Shown here: positions 6,516 to 11,884 of the stretch, piece after piece
Position numbering within the stretch: the stretch's first letter is position 1
Layout: every line of letters begins with the position of its first letter
Assembly: GCF_030216305.1 (NCBI RefSeq)
Contig: NZ_JASOKT010000026.1
Location: 1 to 11,884, forward strand
Source of the DNA: Actinotignum timonense
GTDB taxonomy: Bacteria; Actinomycetota; Actinomycetes; Actinomycetales; Actinomycetaceae
Reading direction: 5' to 3'
Length of the DNA stretch: 11,884 nucleotides
Program-made: the position numbers and the translations under genes
The notes under the pieces: model-generated
The model's input: only the letters and a program-made list of their open reading frames with translations
Told to the model about the DNA's origin: nothing
Databases searched by the model: none

Positions 6516-7289
6516 ATGACACGAGTGATTAAGAACTGGCTCACCGATATGGATGGTGTGCTCATCCACGAAGAAAAGGCGCTTCCGGGTGCCGCGGATT
6601 TTCTCAATAAACTCAACGAAAAAGAGTACCCCTATCTCGTTCTCACCAATAATTCGATTTTTACCCGGCGTGATCTTTCCGCGCGTTTGGAAGCTGCCGG
6701 ACTGATCGTCCCGGAAGATCATATTTGGACTTCGGCGGCAGCAACCGCGAATTTCCTTGCGGATCAGGTCGAAAATAAGCGTGCCTACGTGGTGGGAGAA
6801 GCCGGCCTCACCACTTCGATGTACAACGTCGGTTTCGTGATGACGAACGTCAATCCGGAAGTGGTGGTCCTTGGGGAAACCCGAACCTATTCCATTGAAG
6901 CGCTTACCACCGCGATCCGCCTCATTAATAAGGGTGCCCGGTTCATTGCCACCAACCCGGATGTGACGGGTCCTTCCGATCTGGGGCCGATTCCGGCAAC
7001 CGGGGCGGTGGCCGCCATGATTACCGCCGCCACCGGCCGCCAGCCCTATTACGTGGGCAAGCCGAATCCGGTGATGCTGCGCAAGGGCCTCAATCTTATT
7101 GACGCACATTCCGAAGAAACCGCGCTGGTAGGGGACCGGATGGATACCGATATCCTCGCGGGCATGGAAGCCGGGCTGCAAACCCACCTGGTGCTCTCCG
7201 GCTCGACGGCCCAGGAGGAAATCGTGAACTTCCCCTACCGCCCGGATTACGTGCATCCTTCCATCGCGGAAGTGGCGGAGCTGCTCTAG
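6516..7289 (+). CDS. HAD-superfamily IIA hydrolase (NagD-like sugar/nucleotide phosphatase)
   Basis: This magnesium-dependent phosphatase of the HAD-IIA (NagD/PNPase-like) subfamily has 257 aa. Motif I is DMDGV with nucleophile Asp11 and acid/base Asp13, motif II is TNNS at 44-47, motif III is Lys182 in GKPNP, and motif IV is GDRMDTD at 206-212 with metal-binding Asp residues. The C2a cap lies between motifs II and III, and ATNPD (145-149) is typical of NagD proteins. Members act on UMP, sugar phosphates, glycerol phosphate or p-nitrophenyl phosphate; the substrate here cannot be deduced. A gap of 60 bp and a putative leaderless promoter separate it from the D-serine regulator, so a shared role is not established. 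A short ATG at 6508 leads straight into a stop, leaving 6516 as the start. Confidence 0.9.
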   Translation: MTRVIKNWLTDMDGVLIHEEKALPGAADFLNKLNEKEYPYLVLTNNSIFTRRDLSARLEAAGLIVPEDHIWTSAAATANFLADQVENKRAYVVGEAGLTTSMYNVGFVMTNVNPEVVVLGETRTYSIEALTTAIRLINKGARFIATNPDVTGPSDLGPIPATGAVAAMITAATGRQPYYVGKPNPVMLRKGLNLIDAHSEETALVGDRMDTDILAGMEAGLQTHLVLSGSTAQEEIVNFPYRPDYVHPSIAEVAELL

Positions 7290-7320
7290 CTGCTTCTTAT
7301 GCGGGCGGCCTATTTTACTG

Positions 7321-7360
7321 AGAGGGGTCCGTGCATACAGCTTTGTGCACGGGCCCCTCT
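7321..7360. terminator. Terminator hairpin after the HAD gene
   Basis: A 15-bp stem with one G-U pair (7321-7335 with 7346-7360) encloses a 10-base loop. It lies 31 bp after the HAD stop codon and 80 bp before the stop of the convergent unknown gene. No T-run follows on either strand. The long stem and position between convergent genes support a role in ending transcription from one or both sides. Bases 7361-7440 hold only a short direct repeat, TACGTGCC (7378 and 7393). Confidence 0.7.
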
Positions 7361-7440
7361 GGCCGTATGAGGTCTTCTACGTGCCATTCCCATACGTGCC
7401 GCCTGGTTTCCGCTATCGGCCCCCAATTTTTCTCGGGTGG

Positions 7441-8082
7441 TTATGCTTCGAGGGCTTGGAGCACATTGGCACGGTTATCGCGCACAACGGCTTTCAGCTG
7501 GATCTCCTCCCACTCCCGCATGCCTTGCTCGAGTGTTGCGCGGGCTTCGGGTGTGCATTGGGCCCCGAACTCGTCAATAACAAAAAGGATGATTTCTTCC
7601 AGGCAGGGCCGGAATCTGTGCCCGCCCACCGGGAAATGGACATCGGCAATACGGGGAGTGCGGGCTTCGTTCTTGATGCGCCGGCGAGAGCGACGGGAAT
7701 GGTGACCGCCCAGGAGCAAAGCATGTGTCCATTCGTCACGATGGGCATGTACCTGGATATGCGCGCAGGGAATATTCGAGCGTGGTGAGCGAATATAGTC
7801 CCAACGCGCCAAAGGCTCGCTGTTTTTTGCTCCCCGGGTGACCGAGAACGTTGATTCATTAACAGTGAGAGATCCAGTTTCGGAATCCAGGAAAACCTCG
7901 TAATCGAAACGGATAAAAAGGAGACGATCAACGCAAATGCGCCCCGACAGTCTTTTTAGCGGAAGATCTCCTTTTGTAACCTTCTGCGTGGATAGTGAAA
8001 ATTCAGGGTCAATCAACTTCCCAATCAGCTGTAGATGTGCCGCAAATTTATCGGCATGCTCATCCAAGTGTTCGTTCACCAC
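7441..8082 (-). CDS. Uncharacterised His-rich protein, second gene of an unknown pair
   Basis: I do not recognise this 213-residue protein as a named family. Visible features: a beta-rich-looking N-terminal half (FIRFDYEVFLD at 56-66), LARWDY at 91-96, then AHIQVHAHRDE at 107-117 with an HxxxHxH arrangement (His108, His112, His114). A basic stretch SRRSRRRIK lies near 129-137, and HFPVGGHRFRPCLEEIILFVIDEFG at 149-173 looks like a conserved block. The His cluster could bind metal or act catalytically, and the basic patch could touch nucleic acid; both are guesses. There is no signal peptide or membrane segment. The start is GTG at 8082 (alternative GTG 8079), with GAGGAG 8 nt upstream inside the preceding gene. 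The two reading frames overlap by 23 bp, implying translational coupling. The RWDY...H layout faintly recalls TumE-like toxins, at low certainty. Confidence 0.75.
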   Translation of the reverse strand: MVNEHLDEHADKFAAHLQLIGKLIDPEFSLSTQKVTKGDLPLKRLSGRICVDRLLFIRFDYEVFLDSETGSLTVNESTFSVTRGAKNSEPLARWDYIRSPRSNIPCAHIQVHAHRDEWTHALLLGGHHSRRSRRRIKNEARTPRIADVHFPVGGHRFRPCLEEIILFVIDEFGAQCTPEARATLEQGMREWEEIQLKAVVRDNRANVLQALEA

Positions 8083-8290
8083 GGTAATACTCCTCGAAAC
8101 GATCCAGACCTACCATCTCGAAATAAGCGTCAGACTCGTCGGGTCCGAGCTGGTAGTTATCAGCGCGCTGGTCGAATTCTTCGCGGGTCATCCTGACCTC
8201 ACGCAAAATTTCCTCTTTGCGCTTGAGAACATCTTCAAGCGATGTAAAAGTAAGGTCTGGAAACAACTTGCGTCCCCTAACAAAACTCAT
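8060..8290 (-). CDS. Small acidic helical protein, first gene of an unknown pair
   Basis: This 76-residue soluble protein of unknown family is rich in Glu, Asp and Arg. Residues ~17-45 (LEDVLKRKEEILREVRMTREEFDQRAD) look like two long helices, followed by LGPDESDAYFEMVGLDRFEEYY at 48-69. The start is well supported: ATG at 8290 with GAAGGAG (8304-8298) 7 nt upstream. Its 3' end overlaps the downstream His-rich gene by 23 bp, so the two form one translation unit in which this small protein is made first. That order and size resemble an antitoxin or chaperone followed by its partner, but no DNA-binding fold is visible and the role is open. The region is visibly richer in A/T than the flanking genes, which may indicate acquisition by transfer. 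Confidence 0.72.
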   Translation of the reverse strand: MSFVRGRKLFPDLTFTSLEDVLKRKEEILREVRMTREEFDQRADNYQLGPDESDAYFEMVGLDRFEEYYRGERTLG

Positions 8291-8304
8291 GACTTTGCTC
8301 CTTC

Positions 8305-8518
8305 AATTGCATAGTTCCGGGTGGTTTTCCCCGTCCTTCTCCGCCATTCTCGCATGGCATAGGGACACAAAAAAGAGCTTTTTACCGCCCTGTGGACAAG
8401 GGCGACGTTTGGCGATTCTGTGGATACTTCTCACCCGTTGCTTGCTGTCAAACGCAAGCTCGCACACGGGTACCGATGGTCGAATAATGAGATAGCAAGG
8501 TCTGCACCCCACCCCTAA
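8305..8518. other. Intergenic region with two DnaA-box-like nonamers and a repeat-like 12-mer
   Basis: I see no gene in this region between the minus-strand unknown pair and the plus-strand transporter. It contains CCGGGTGGTTTT (8317-8328), which is the complement of part of the 22-bp repeats at the right edge of the window. It also holds an A/T-rich patch around 8368-8382, and TGTGGACAA (8391-8399) and TGTGGATAC (8419-8427), which on the minus strand read TTGTCCACA and GTATCCACA and resemble DnaA boxes. No confident promoter for the small minus-strand gene could be fixed. Confidence 0.4.
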
Positions 8519-8538
8519 GTTACGCTACCGTAGGTAAC
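8519..8538. promoter_or_regulatory. Imperfect palindrome upstream of the transporter gene
   Basis: GTTAC (8519-8523) and GTAAC (8534-8538) form outer arms, and CTA-CCG-TAG (8525-8533) forms an inner inverted repeat offset by half a base. This kind of nested palindrome suits a dimeric regulator such as a TetR-type repressor. It lies just before the first possible start of the transporter reading frame (8554). No TetR or other regulator gene is adjacent. Confidence 0.4.
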
Positions 8539-8694
8539 GCGGGTGGAGTGCTTATGCCCGACGTGCGGGTCATATGCCCGTGCCCGGTATGCGGCTTCGT
8601 GCCGACGCCCGGCGCCCGGTGCGCCGGCTCGCCGCCTCCGCGTTACCCGCTGGCCGTGCCGCGGCTGGCGGTTTCGTGTAACGACGGAGAAATC

Positions 8695-10095
8695 ATGCGT
8701 CAGGTTCATCCTTGGCGGGTGCTCGTCTGTGCCTGCCTGCTCACCTTTATCACCGGGTGTTCATACGTTTTCTCAATTTTCCAACTCCCGGCCGCTCAGC
8801 TATACGGGCTGAGCGCGGCGATGGGTGCCTACACTCTCACGAATGCCCTCGCCCCATTGCCCATGCTGCTAGGCGGGTACTTTATTGACCGGGGCCGCGC
8901 GGTGTGGACGGCAACAATCGGCGCGCTCTGCGCGGCCATCGGCTGGGCCAGCGCAGCCTGCGCGAGTTCCCCGGTCCACTTCGTGCTCGGCTACGGACTC
9001 ATCGGTGGCATTGGAATGGGCCTGGTGCTCACCTCCGCGCTCTCCAATACCCTACGTTTCTTCCCGGGCCGGCGCGGGCTTATTTCCGGCATTATTTCCT
9101 GTGTGAACGGTGCCTCTGGCATCGTTATGGCGCCCCTGGCCCAGCGACTTCTCGATTCCAGCGACTTGCGCACCACCTTACTGGTCTTTGCGAGCCTTTA
9201 CGCGGTGATCGCGCTCGTCGTGGCCTTAAATTATCGCGCCGCCCCGGTGGAGGGTGTAGCCGCGCCCGCCGCGCCCGCCACCGAAGTACGTCCGGCGCCC
9301 GCCACCGAATCGACGCCCGCCACCGAATCACGTCCGGCGCCCGAGGGCCGCGCCCGCGCTTCGCTCACCACCCGCGCGTCCCTCACCACTCGCGCGTCCC
9401 TCACCACCGGCCAAATGCTCGCGACCCCTGATTTCTGGCTCATTTTCGCCATCTTCATCGCCGGGGCCTTCTCGGGGCTCATGATTGTCTCCAATGCGGC
9501 TCCCATCGCGGCAAAAATGTTCCACTTCTCCGCGGCCAACGCCGCGCTTTTCGTCTCCCTCTACGCCTGCGCCGGAACCGCGGGGCGTTTCTGCTTCGGC
9601 TGGCTTGCCGACCGCCTCGGCCATGCCCGCACCCTCGAAGTCACTTTTTGCTGCGACGCTTTCGGCTTGCTGCTCCTCATCGTGGGTGGACACGACGTAT
9701 TCGGGGGAGCGGGTACGTTCGGCGCCGCGAGCGGTGCCGGCAACCTGGCCAGCGGGATGTTCCTGGCGGGCGGCCTGCTCGCGCTCGGCCTGAGCTACGG
9801 TGGCACCATCGCGATCATGCCCGCCTGCGTGATGGATCGCTTTGGGCCGCGCTGGCAAGGCATTAATTACGCGCTCGCCTTCACCGGGTTTTCGGTGGCC
9901 GCTATTTTCGCCCCGCGGCTCGGCGCTCAGATAGGTGCTATGTACGACGGCGATTACACCCGCGCCTTCCTCTACGCCATGATTGCCTCGGCCACGGGGC
10001 TGGGCTGCGCGCGCATCTTGCACCTGCGCATCCGCGCCCAGCACACCTGCGCATCCGCGCCCGCCGCGCCCAGCACACCCGCGCCGCGTAGCTGA
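8695..10095 (+). CDS. Major facilitator transporter, OFA (oxalate/formate antiporter)-like
   Basis: This 12-helix MFS permease has 466 aa from the ATG at 8695. It starts HPWRVLVCACLLTFITGCSYVFSIFQLP, as OFA proteins do. The MFS motif A appears after helix 2 (GGYFIDRGRAVW) and again after helix 8 (GWLADRLGHARTLE). GYGLIGGIGMGLVLTSALSN (helix 4-5) and LSYGGTIAIMPACVMDRFG (late helices) are OFA-typical. The substrate is probably a small organic anion, but this cannot be specified. The central loop (about residues 183-240) is enlarged by in-frame repeats rich in Pro, Ala, Thr and Glu, and the C-terminus ends in an Ala/Pro-rich tail. ACGGAGAA, 4 nt before ATG 8695, supports that start. The frame stays open to an ATG at 8554 with GGTGGAG 5 nt upstream, which would add a Cys-rich 47-residue N-terminus. 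Confidence 0.85.
   Translation: MRQVHPWRVLVCACLLTFITGCSYVFSIFQLPAAQLYGLSAAMGAYTLTNALAPLPMLLGGYFIDRGRAVWTATIGALCAAIGWASAACASSPVHFVLGYGLIGGIGMGLVLTSALSNTLRFFPGRRGLISGIISCVNGASGIVMAPLAQRLLDSSDLRTTLLVFASLYAVIALVVALNYRAAPVEGVAAPAAPATEVRPAPATESTPATESRPAPEGRARASLTTRASLTTRASLTTGQMLATPDFWLIFAIFIAGAFSGLMIVSNAAPIAAKMFHFSAANAALFVSLYACAGTAGRFCFGWLADRLGHARTLEVTFCCDAFGLLLLIVGGHDVFGGAGTFGAASGAGNLASGMFLAGGLLALGLSYGGTIAIMPACVMDRFGPRWQGINYALAFTGFSVAAIFAPRLGAQIGAMYDGDYTRAFLYAMIASATGLGCARILHLRIRAQHTCASAPAAPSTPAPRS
9271..9327 (+). repeat. Degenerate in-frame repeats (APATE) in the transporter loop
   Basis: GCGCCCGCCACCGAA occurs at 9271-9285 and 9295-9309, and its 13-base core again at 9315-9327. Between the copies are GTACGTCCG- or TCGAC-like linkers. 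They encode A-P-A-T-E units (residues ~193-211) in the cytoplasmic loop between helices 6 and 7. Confidence 0.8.
9355..9408 (+). repeat. Three tandem 18-bp repeats encoding RASLTT
   Basis: Units at 9355, 9373 and 9391 differ at only a few bases (for example GCTTCG versus GCGTCC) and each encodes Arg-Ala-Ser-Leu-Thr-Thr (residues 221-238 of the transporter). They lie directly before helix 7 in the central loop. Whole-codon length means copy-number change would keep the frame. Confidence 0.92.
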
Positions 10096-10099
10096 GATA

Positions 10100-10149
10100 C
10101 CTGGCTGAGGTACCCAGCTGGGATAGCCGGCCAGTCCACCCCAGCCAGG
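10100..10149. terminator. Possible bidirectional terminator between transporter and xthA
   Basis: CCTGGCTG (10100-10107) and CAGCCAGG (10142-10149) form a perfect 8-bp stem. The 34-base loop itself contains the palindrome CCCAGCTGGG (10113-10122). It fills the 58-bp gap between two convergent genes. There is no T-run, so its strength is uncertain. Confidence 0.45.
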
Positions 10150-10153
10150 ATGC

Positions 10154-10984
10154 CTAGTCCGCGAACTCCATAATGACCGGGACGTGATCGGAAGCGCCTT
10201 TGCCCTTCCGTTCCTCTCGATCAATGATGGAGTGGGTATGCCGGGCCGCGAGCGCCGGGGAAGCGAAACCGAAATCGATCCGCATCCCGTGATTCTTCGG
10301 GAAGCGCAGCCGCTGGTAATCCCAGAAGGTGTAATCCGCTCCCTCGGCCGCGCGGGTAATATCCTCCACCCCGGCCTCCAGCAGTGCGGCCAGCGCCCCG
10401 CGTTCCTCCGCGGTTACATACATGCCTACGTCGTTCCGAAAATAATCAATATCCCAGACGTCAGTATCGCGCGGAGCTACATTCCAATCCCCCGCCAGCA
10501 GCAGCGGATAGTCAGGTTCCTCGCCCAGCCGCGCGCTCACCGCGGCCCGCAGTGCCTCGAGGAACTCCAGCTTGTAGTGGAAATGCGGATCCCCGTAAGC
10601 CCGCCCATTGGGAATATACAGGCTCCACACCGTGACCGCGTCCGGCCCGGTACCCAGGCGCGCTCCCAGGGCACGCGCCTCCACGGTGGGCGCGCTGAGG
10701 AGGGCGCCGTCGTCGTCGACCTTAGAAAAACCGGGCTGCCCGGGGAAGCCCACCTGCACGTTCGCGATCCCCACGCGGGAAAGAATCGCGACTCCGTTCC
10801 ATTGGTTGAGGCCGGTGCAGGCGACCTCATACCCGGCGGCTTCAAAAATTTCGCGCGGGAACTGCGCGGGCGTGCATTTCGTTTCTTGTAGAAGGAGGGC
10901 GTCCAGGTCCCAGCGTTCCAGGACGGCGCGGGCGCGTTCGGCGCGGGCGCGCACAGAATTAATATTCCAGGTGGCAATACGCAT
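10154..10984 (-). CDS. xthA: Exodeoxyribonuclease III (AP endonuclease family)
   Basis: This base-excision repair enzyme incises DNA 5' to abasic sites and degrades duplex DNA 3' to 5'. It has 276 aa, normal for ExoIII (E. coli 268). All catalytic motifs are present: Asn7 in ATWNINSVRAR, metal-binding Glu34 in LLQETKC, Tyr123 in SLYIPNGR, Asp166 and Asn168 in AGDWNVAP, FWDYQRLRFPKNHGMRIDF at 220-238, and the final Asp266-His267 in GASDHVPV. The reading frame is open far upstream, but the conserved MRIATWNINS start places initiation at the ATG ending at 10984. TACACT lies 6 nt before that ATG and there is no Shine-Dalgarno, so a leaderless mRNA is likely. It diverges from the dehydrogenase gene across only 42 bp. 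Confidence 0.96.
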   Translation of the reverse strand: MRIATWNINSVRARAERARAVLERWDLDALLLQETKCTPAQFPREIFEAAGYEVACTGLNQWNGVAILSRVGIANVQVGFPGQPGFSKVDDDGALLSAPTVEARALGARLGTGPDAVTVWSLYIPNGRAYGDPHFHYKLEFLEALRAAVSARLGEEPDYPLLLAGDWNVAPRDTDVWDIDYFRNDVGMYVTAEERGALAALLEAGVEDITRAAEGADYTFWDYQRLRFPKNHGMRIDFGFASPALAARHTHSIIDREERKGKGASDHVPVIMEFAD

Positions 10985-10990
10985 AACACC

Positions 10991-11019
10991 AGTGTAGGGA
11001 GCCGCGGGCACGTTACCAT
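10991..11019. promoter_or_regulatory. Back-to-back -10 hexamers for two leaderless genes
   Basis: On the minus strand TACACT (10996-10991) lies 6 nt before the xthA ATG. On the plus strand TACCAT (11014-11019) lies 7 nt before the dehydrogenase ATG. Both fit TANNNT, and neither gene has a Shine-Dalgarno. The two hexamers are exactly 17 bp apart, so each sits where the -35 of the other promoter would be. RNA polymerase could therefore probably use only one direction at a time. Confidence 0.55.
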
Positions 11020-11026
11020 AGCGGTT

Positions 11027-11794
11027 ATGGGAAGTGCTCTTATTACCGGCGCCAGCGCCGGCCTCGGGCTGGAATTTGCGTGGCAGCTCGCGGCCGAAGG
11101 AAATGACCTCGTGCTCGTGGCGCGTAACCGGGCGCGTTTGGAGGCTATTGCGCATGACTTGCGCCAGGTTGCCGGGGTGCAGGTGGAGGTCCTCGCGGCA
11201 GATCTGTCGCGGCACGACGACGCACGTGCGGTTGCGCGCCGGGTAGCGCAGCATTCGCGTCCCATCGGTTTGCTCGTCAATAACGCGGGCTTTGGGCTGG
11301 GGCAGGAATTTTCTACCGGCGAATGGGAACGGGAAGAAGAAGCGCTCGACGTCATGGTCCGCGCGGTTCTCATCACATGTCACGCGGCGGCGCGGGAATT
11401 TTCGCGCCGCGGTTACGGGGGAATTATCAACGTCTCCTCGATGACGGCCGGTACCGCGCAGGGTACCTATTCGGCGCATAAAGCCTGGGTGCGTACTTTT
11501 TCCGAGGGGCTGGCCGCGGAACTGGCGCCGGCCGGGGTATCGGTCACCTGCGTGACCCCAGGGCTTATCCGCACCGAATTTCACGAACGGGCTGCGGTGG
11601 ATGCTAGCCAGTGGGCCGATCTGCTTTTCGCCCAGCCCGAAGCGGTGGTGAATGCCGCGCTGGAGGCATGCCGGCGCGGGCGGGTGCTTGTTACGCCCAC
11701 CCTGCTTTACAAGGCGGCTGCCGCGGCGCTGCGTATCGCACCGCGTTCCCTGGTGCGGAAATTCGCCGGGCCGGGGCTTTCTGGGCGCAACTAA
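11027..11794 (+). CDS. Short-chain dehydrogenase/reductase (SDR, classical, probably NADP-dependent)
   Basis: This Rossmann-fold oxidoreductase has 255 aa. Nucleotide binding is shown by TGASAGLG at 7-14, with VARNRAR at 31-37 suggesting NADP preference, Asp59 in AADLS, and NNAG at 85-88. The catalytic residues are Ser137/Ser138 in NVSS, Tyr148 and Lys152 (YSAHK). The usual catalytic Asn of the helix-4 region is not obvious; VMVRAVLIT occupies that place. PGLIRTEF (178-185) is the standard turn after strand 6. The C-terminal tail is Ala/Arg-rich and lacks clear membrane segments. It resembles the DltE/YqjQ-like SDRs, but the substrate is unknown. The start is taken at ATG 11027, after TACCAT with a 7-nt gap. 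A 22-bp repeat array starts 14 bp after the stop. Confidence 0.88.
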   Translation: MGSALITGASAGLGLEFAWQLAAEGNDLVLVARNRARLEAIAHDLRQVAGVQVEVLAADLSRHDDARAVARRVAQHSRPIGLLVNNAGFGLGQEFSTGEWEREEEALDVMVRAVLITCHAAAREFSRRGYGGIINVSSMTAGTAQGTYSAHKAWVRTFSEGLAAELAPAGVSVTCVTPGLIRTEFHERAAVDASQWADLLFAQPEAVVNAALEACRRGRVLVTPTLLYKAAAAALRIAPRSLVRKFAGPGLSGRN

Positions 11795-11808
11795 AACGGA
11801 CCGGCACC

Positions 11809-11884
11809 GTAGCAAAAACCACCCGGCTACGTAGCAAAAACCACCCGGCTACGTAGCAAAAACCACCCGGCTACGTAGCAAAAA
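11809..11884. repeat. 22-bp tandem repeat array, running off the window
   Basis: Three identical, contiguous 22-bp units (11809-11830, 11831-11852, 11853-11874) and the first 10 bases of a fourth reach the window edge. Each unit begins GTAGC, has the core AAAAACCACCC, and ends GGCTAC. GTAGC/GCTAC at the ends can pair within one unit, and each junction reads as the 10-bp palindrome GCTACGTAGC. There are no spacers between units. The total copy number cannot be known from this window. Confidence 0.95.

Noticed and set aside
5640..7256. A 538-codon open frame on the minus strand across the regulator and HAD genes
   Set aside because: It lies antisense to two genes with clear family motifs and ribosome or promoter signals. 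Its translation has no recognisable domain, so it is a G/C-driven shadow frame.
7345..7788. A 147-codon plus-strand frame opposite the unknown His-rich gene
   Set aside because: It starts inside the terminator hairpin and has no ribosome binding site. The minus-strand gene has a good ribosome site and overlaps a second gene in operon fashion.
10985..11815. Upstream extension of the xthA frame to 11815
   Set aside because: The ExoIII family begins at MRIATWNINS. The extension is antisense to the SDR gene and has no homology that I can see.
11809..11884. The terminal repeats as a CRISPR array
   Set aside because: Units are 22 bp and directly adjacent with no unique spacers, unlike CRISPR repeats, and no cas gene is in the window.

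Overview
The window looks like chromosomal DNA of a moderately high-G+C Gram-positive bacterium (Actinomycetota). The reasons are the 5S rRNA type, the actinobacterial flavour of the exonuclease III and YheO/DauR-type regulator, G/C-rich third codon positions, and several genes that start with an ATG 6-7 nt after a TANNNT hexamer and have no Shine-Dalgarno, as expected of leaderless mRNAs. A member of the Actinomycetaceae is a reasonable guess, but the sequence alone does not prove it.

Layout. Bases 1-357 are the tail of an rRNA operon: 23S 3' end, 5S and a strong hairpin terminator. A stand-alone zinc alcohol dehydrogenase of the (R,R)-2,3-butanediol dehydrogenase type follows (600-1679). 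It converges on a small beta-lactamase-fold serine hydrolase (1751-2560, minus) through a shared hairpin. Diverging from the hydrolase is a D-serine catabolic cluster: a GntP/DsdX-type permease, the PLP enzyme D-serine ammonia-lyase (DsdA), and a YheO-PAS/HTH regulator of the DauR type. A HAD-IIA (NagD-like) phosphatase comes next, with its own putative leaderless promoter and a palindromic operator-like site. 

Bases 7441-8290 (minus) hold two overlapping genes of no recognised family, visibly less G/C-rich than their surroundings. They are a 76-residue acidic helical protein followed by a 213-residue protein with a His-rich HxxxHxH motif. They are the best candidates for an undescribed system, possibly of toxin-antitoxin type, though that is speculation. 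An OFA-like major facilitator transporter follows, with in-frame repeats in its central loop and an optional Cys-rich N-terminal extension. Then come divergent xthA (exodeoxyribonuclease III, minus) and a short-chain dehydrogenase (plus), driven from a 42-bp gap whose two -10-like hexamers lie exactly 17 bp apart. The window ends inside a 22-bp tandem repeat array.

How the genes work together. The permease and DsdA would import D-serine and convert it to pyruvate and ammonia, and the adjacent regulator probably controls them. The usual LysR regulator DsdC is not in the window. The other genes look like independent units. Short in-frame repeats recur (15 bp in the regulator, 18 bp in the transporter), and a 22-bp non-coding array lies at the right edge.
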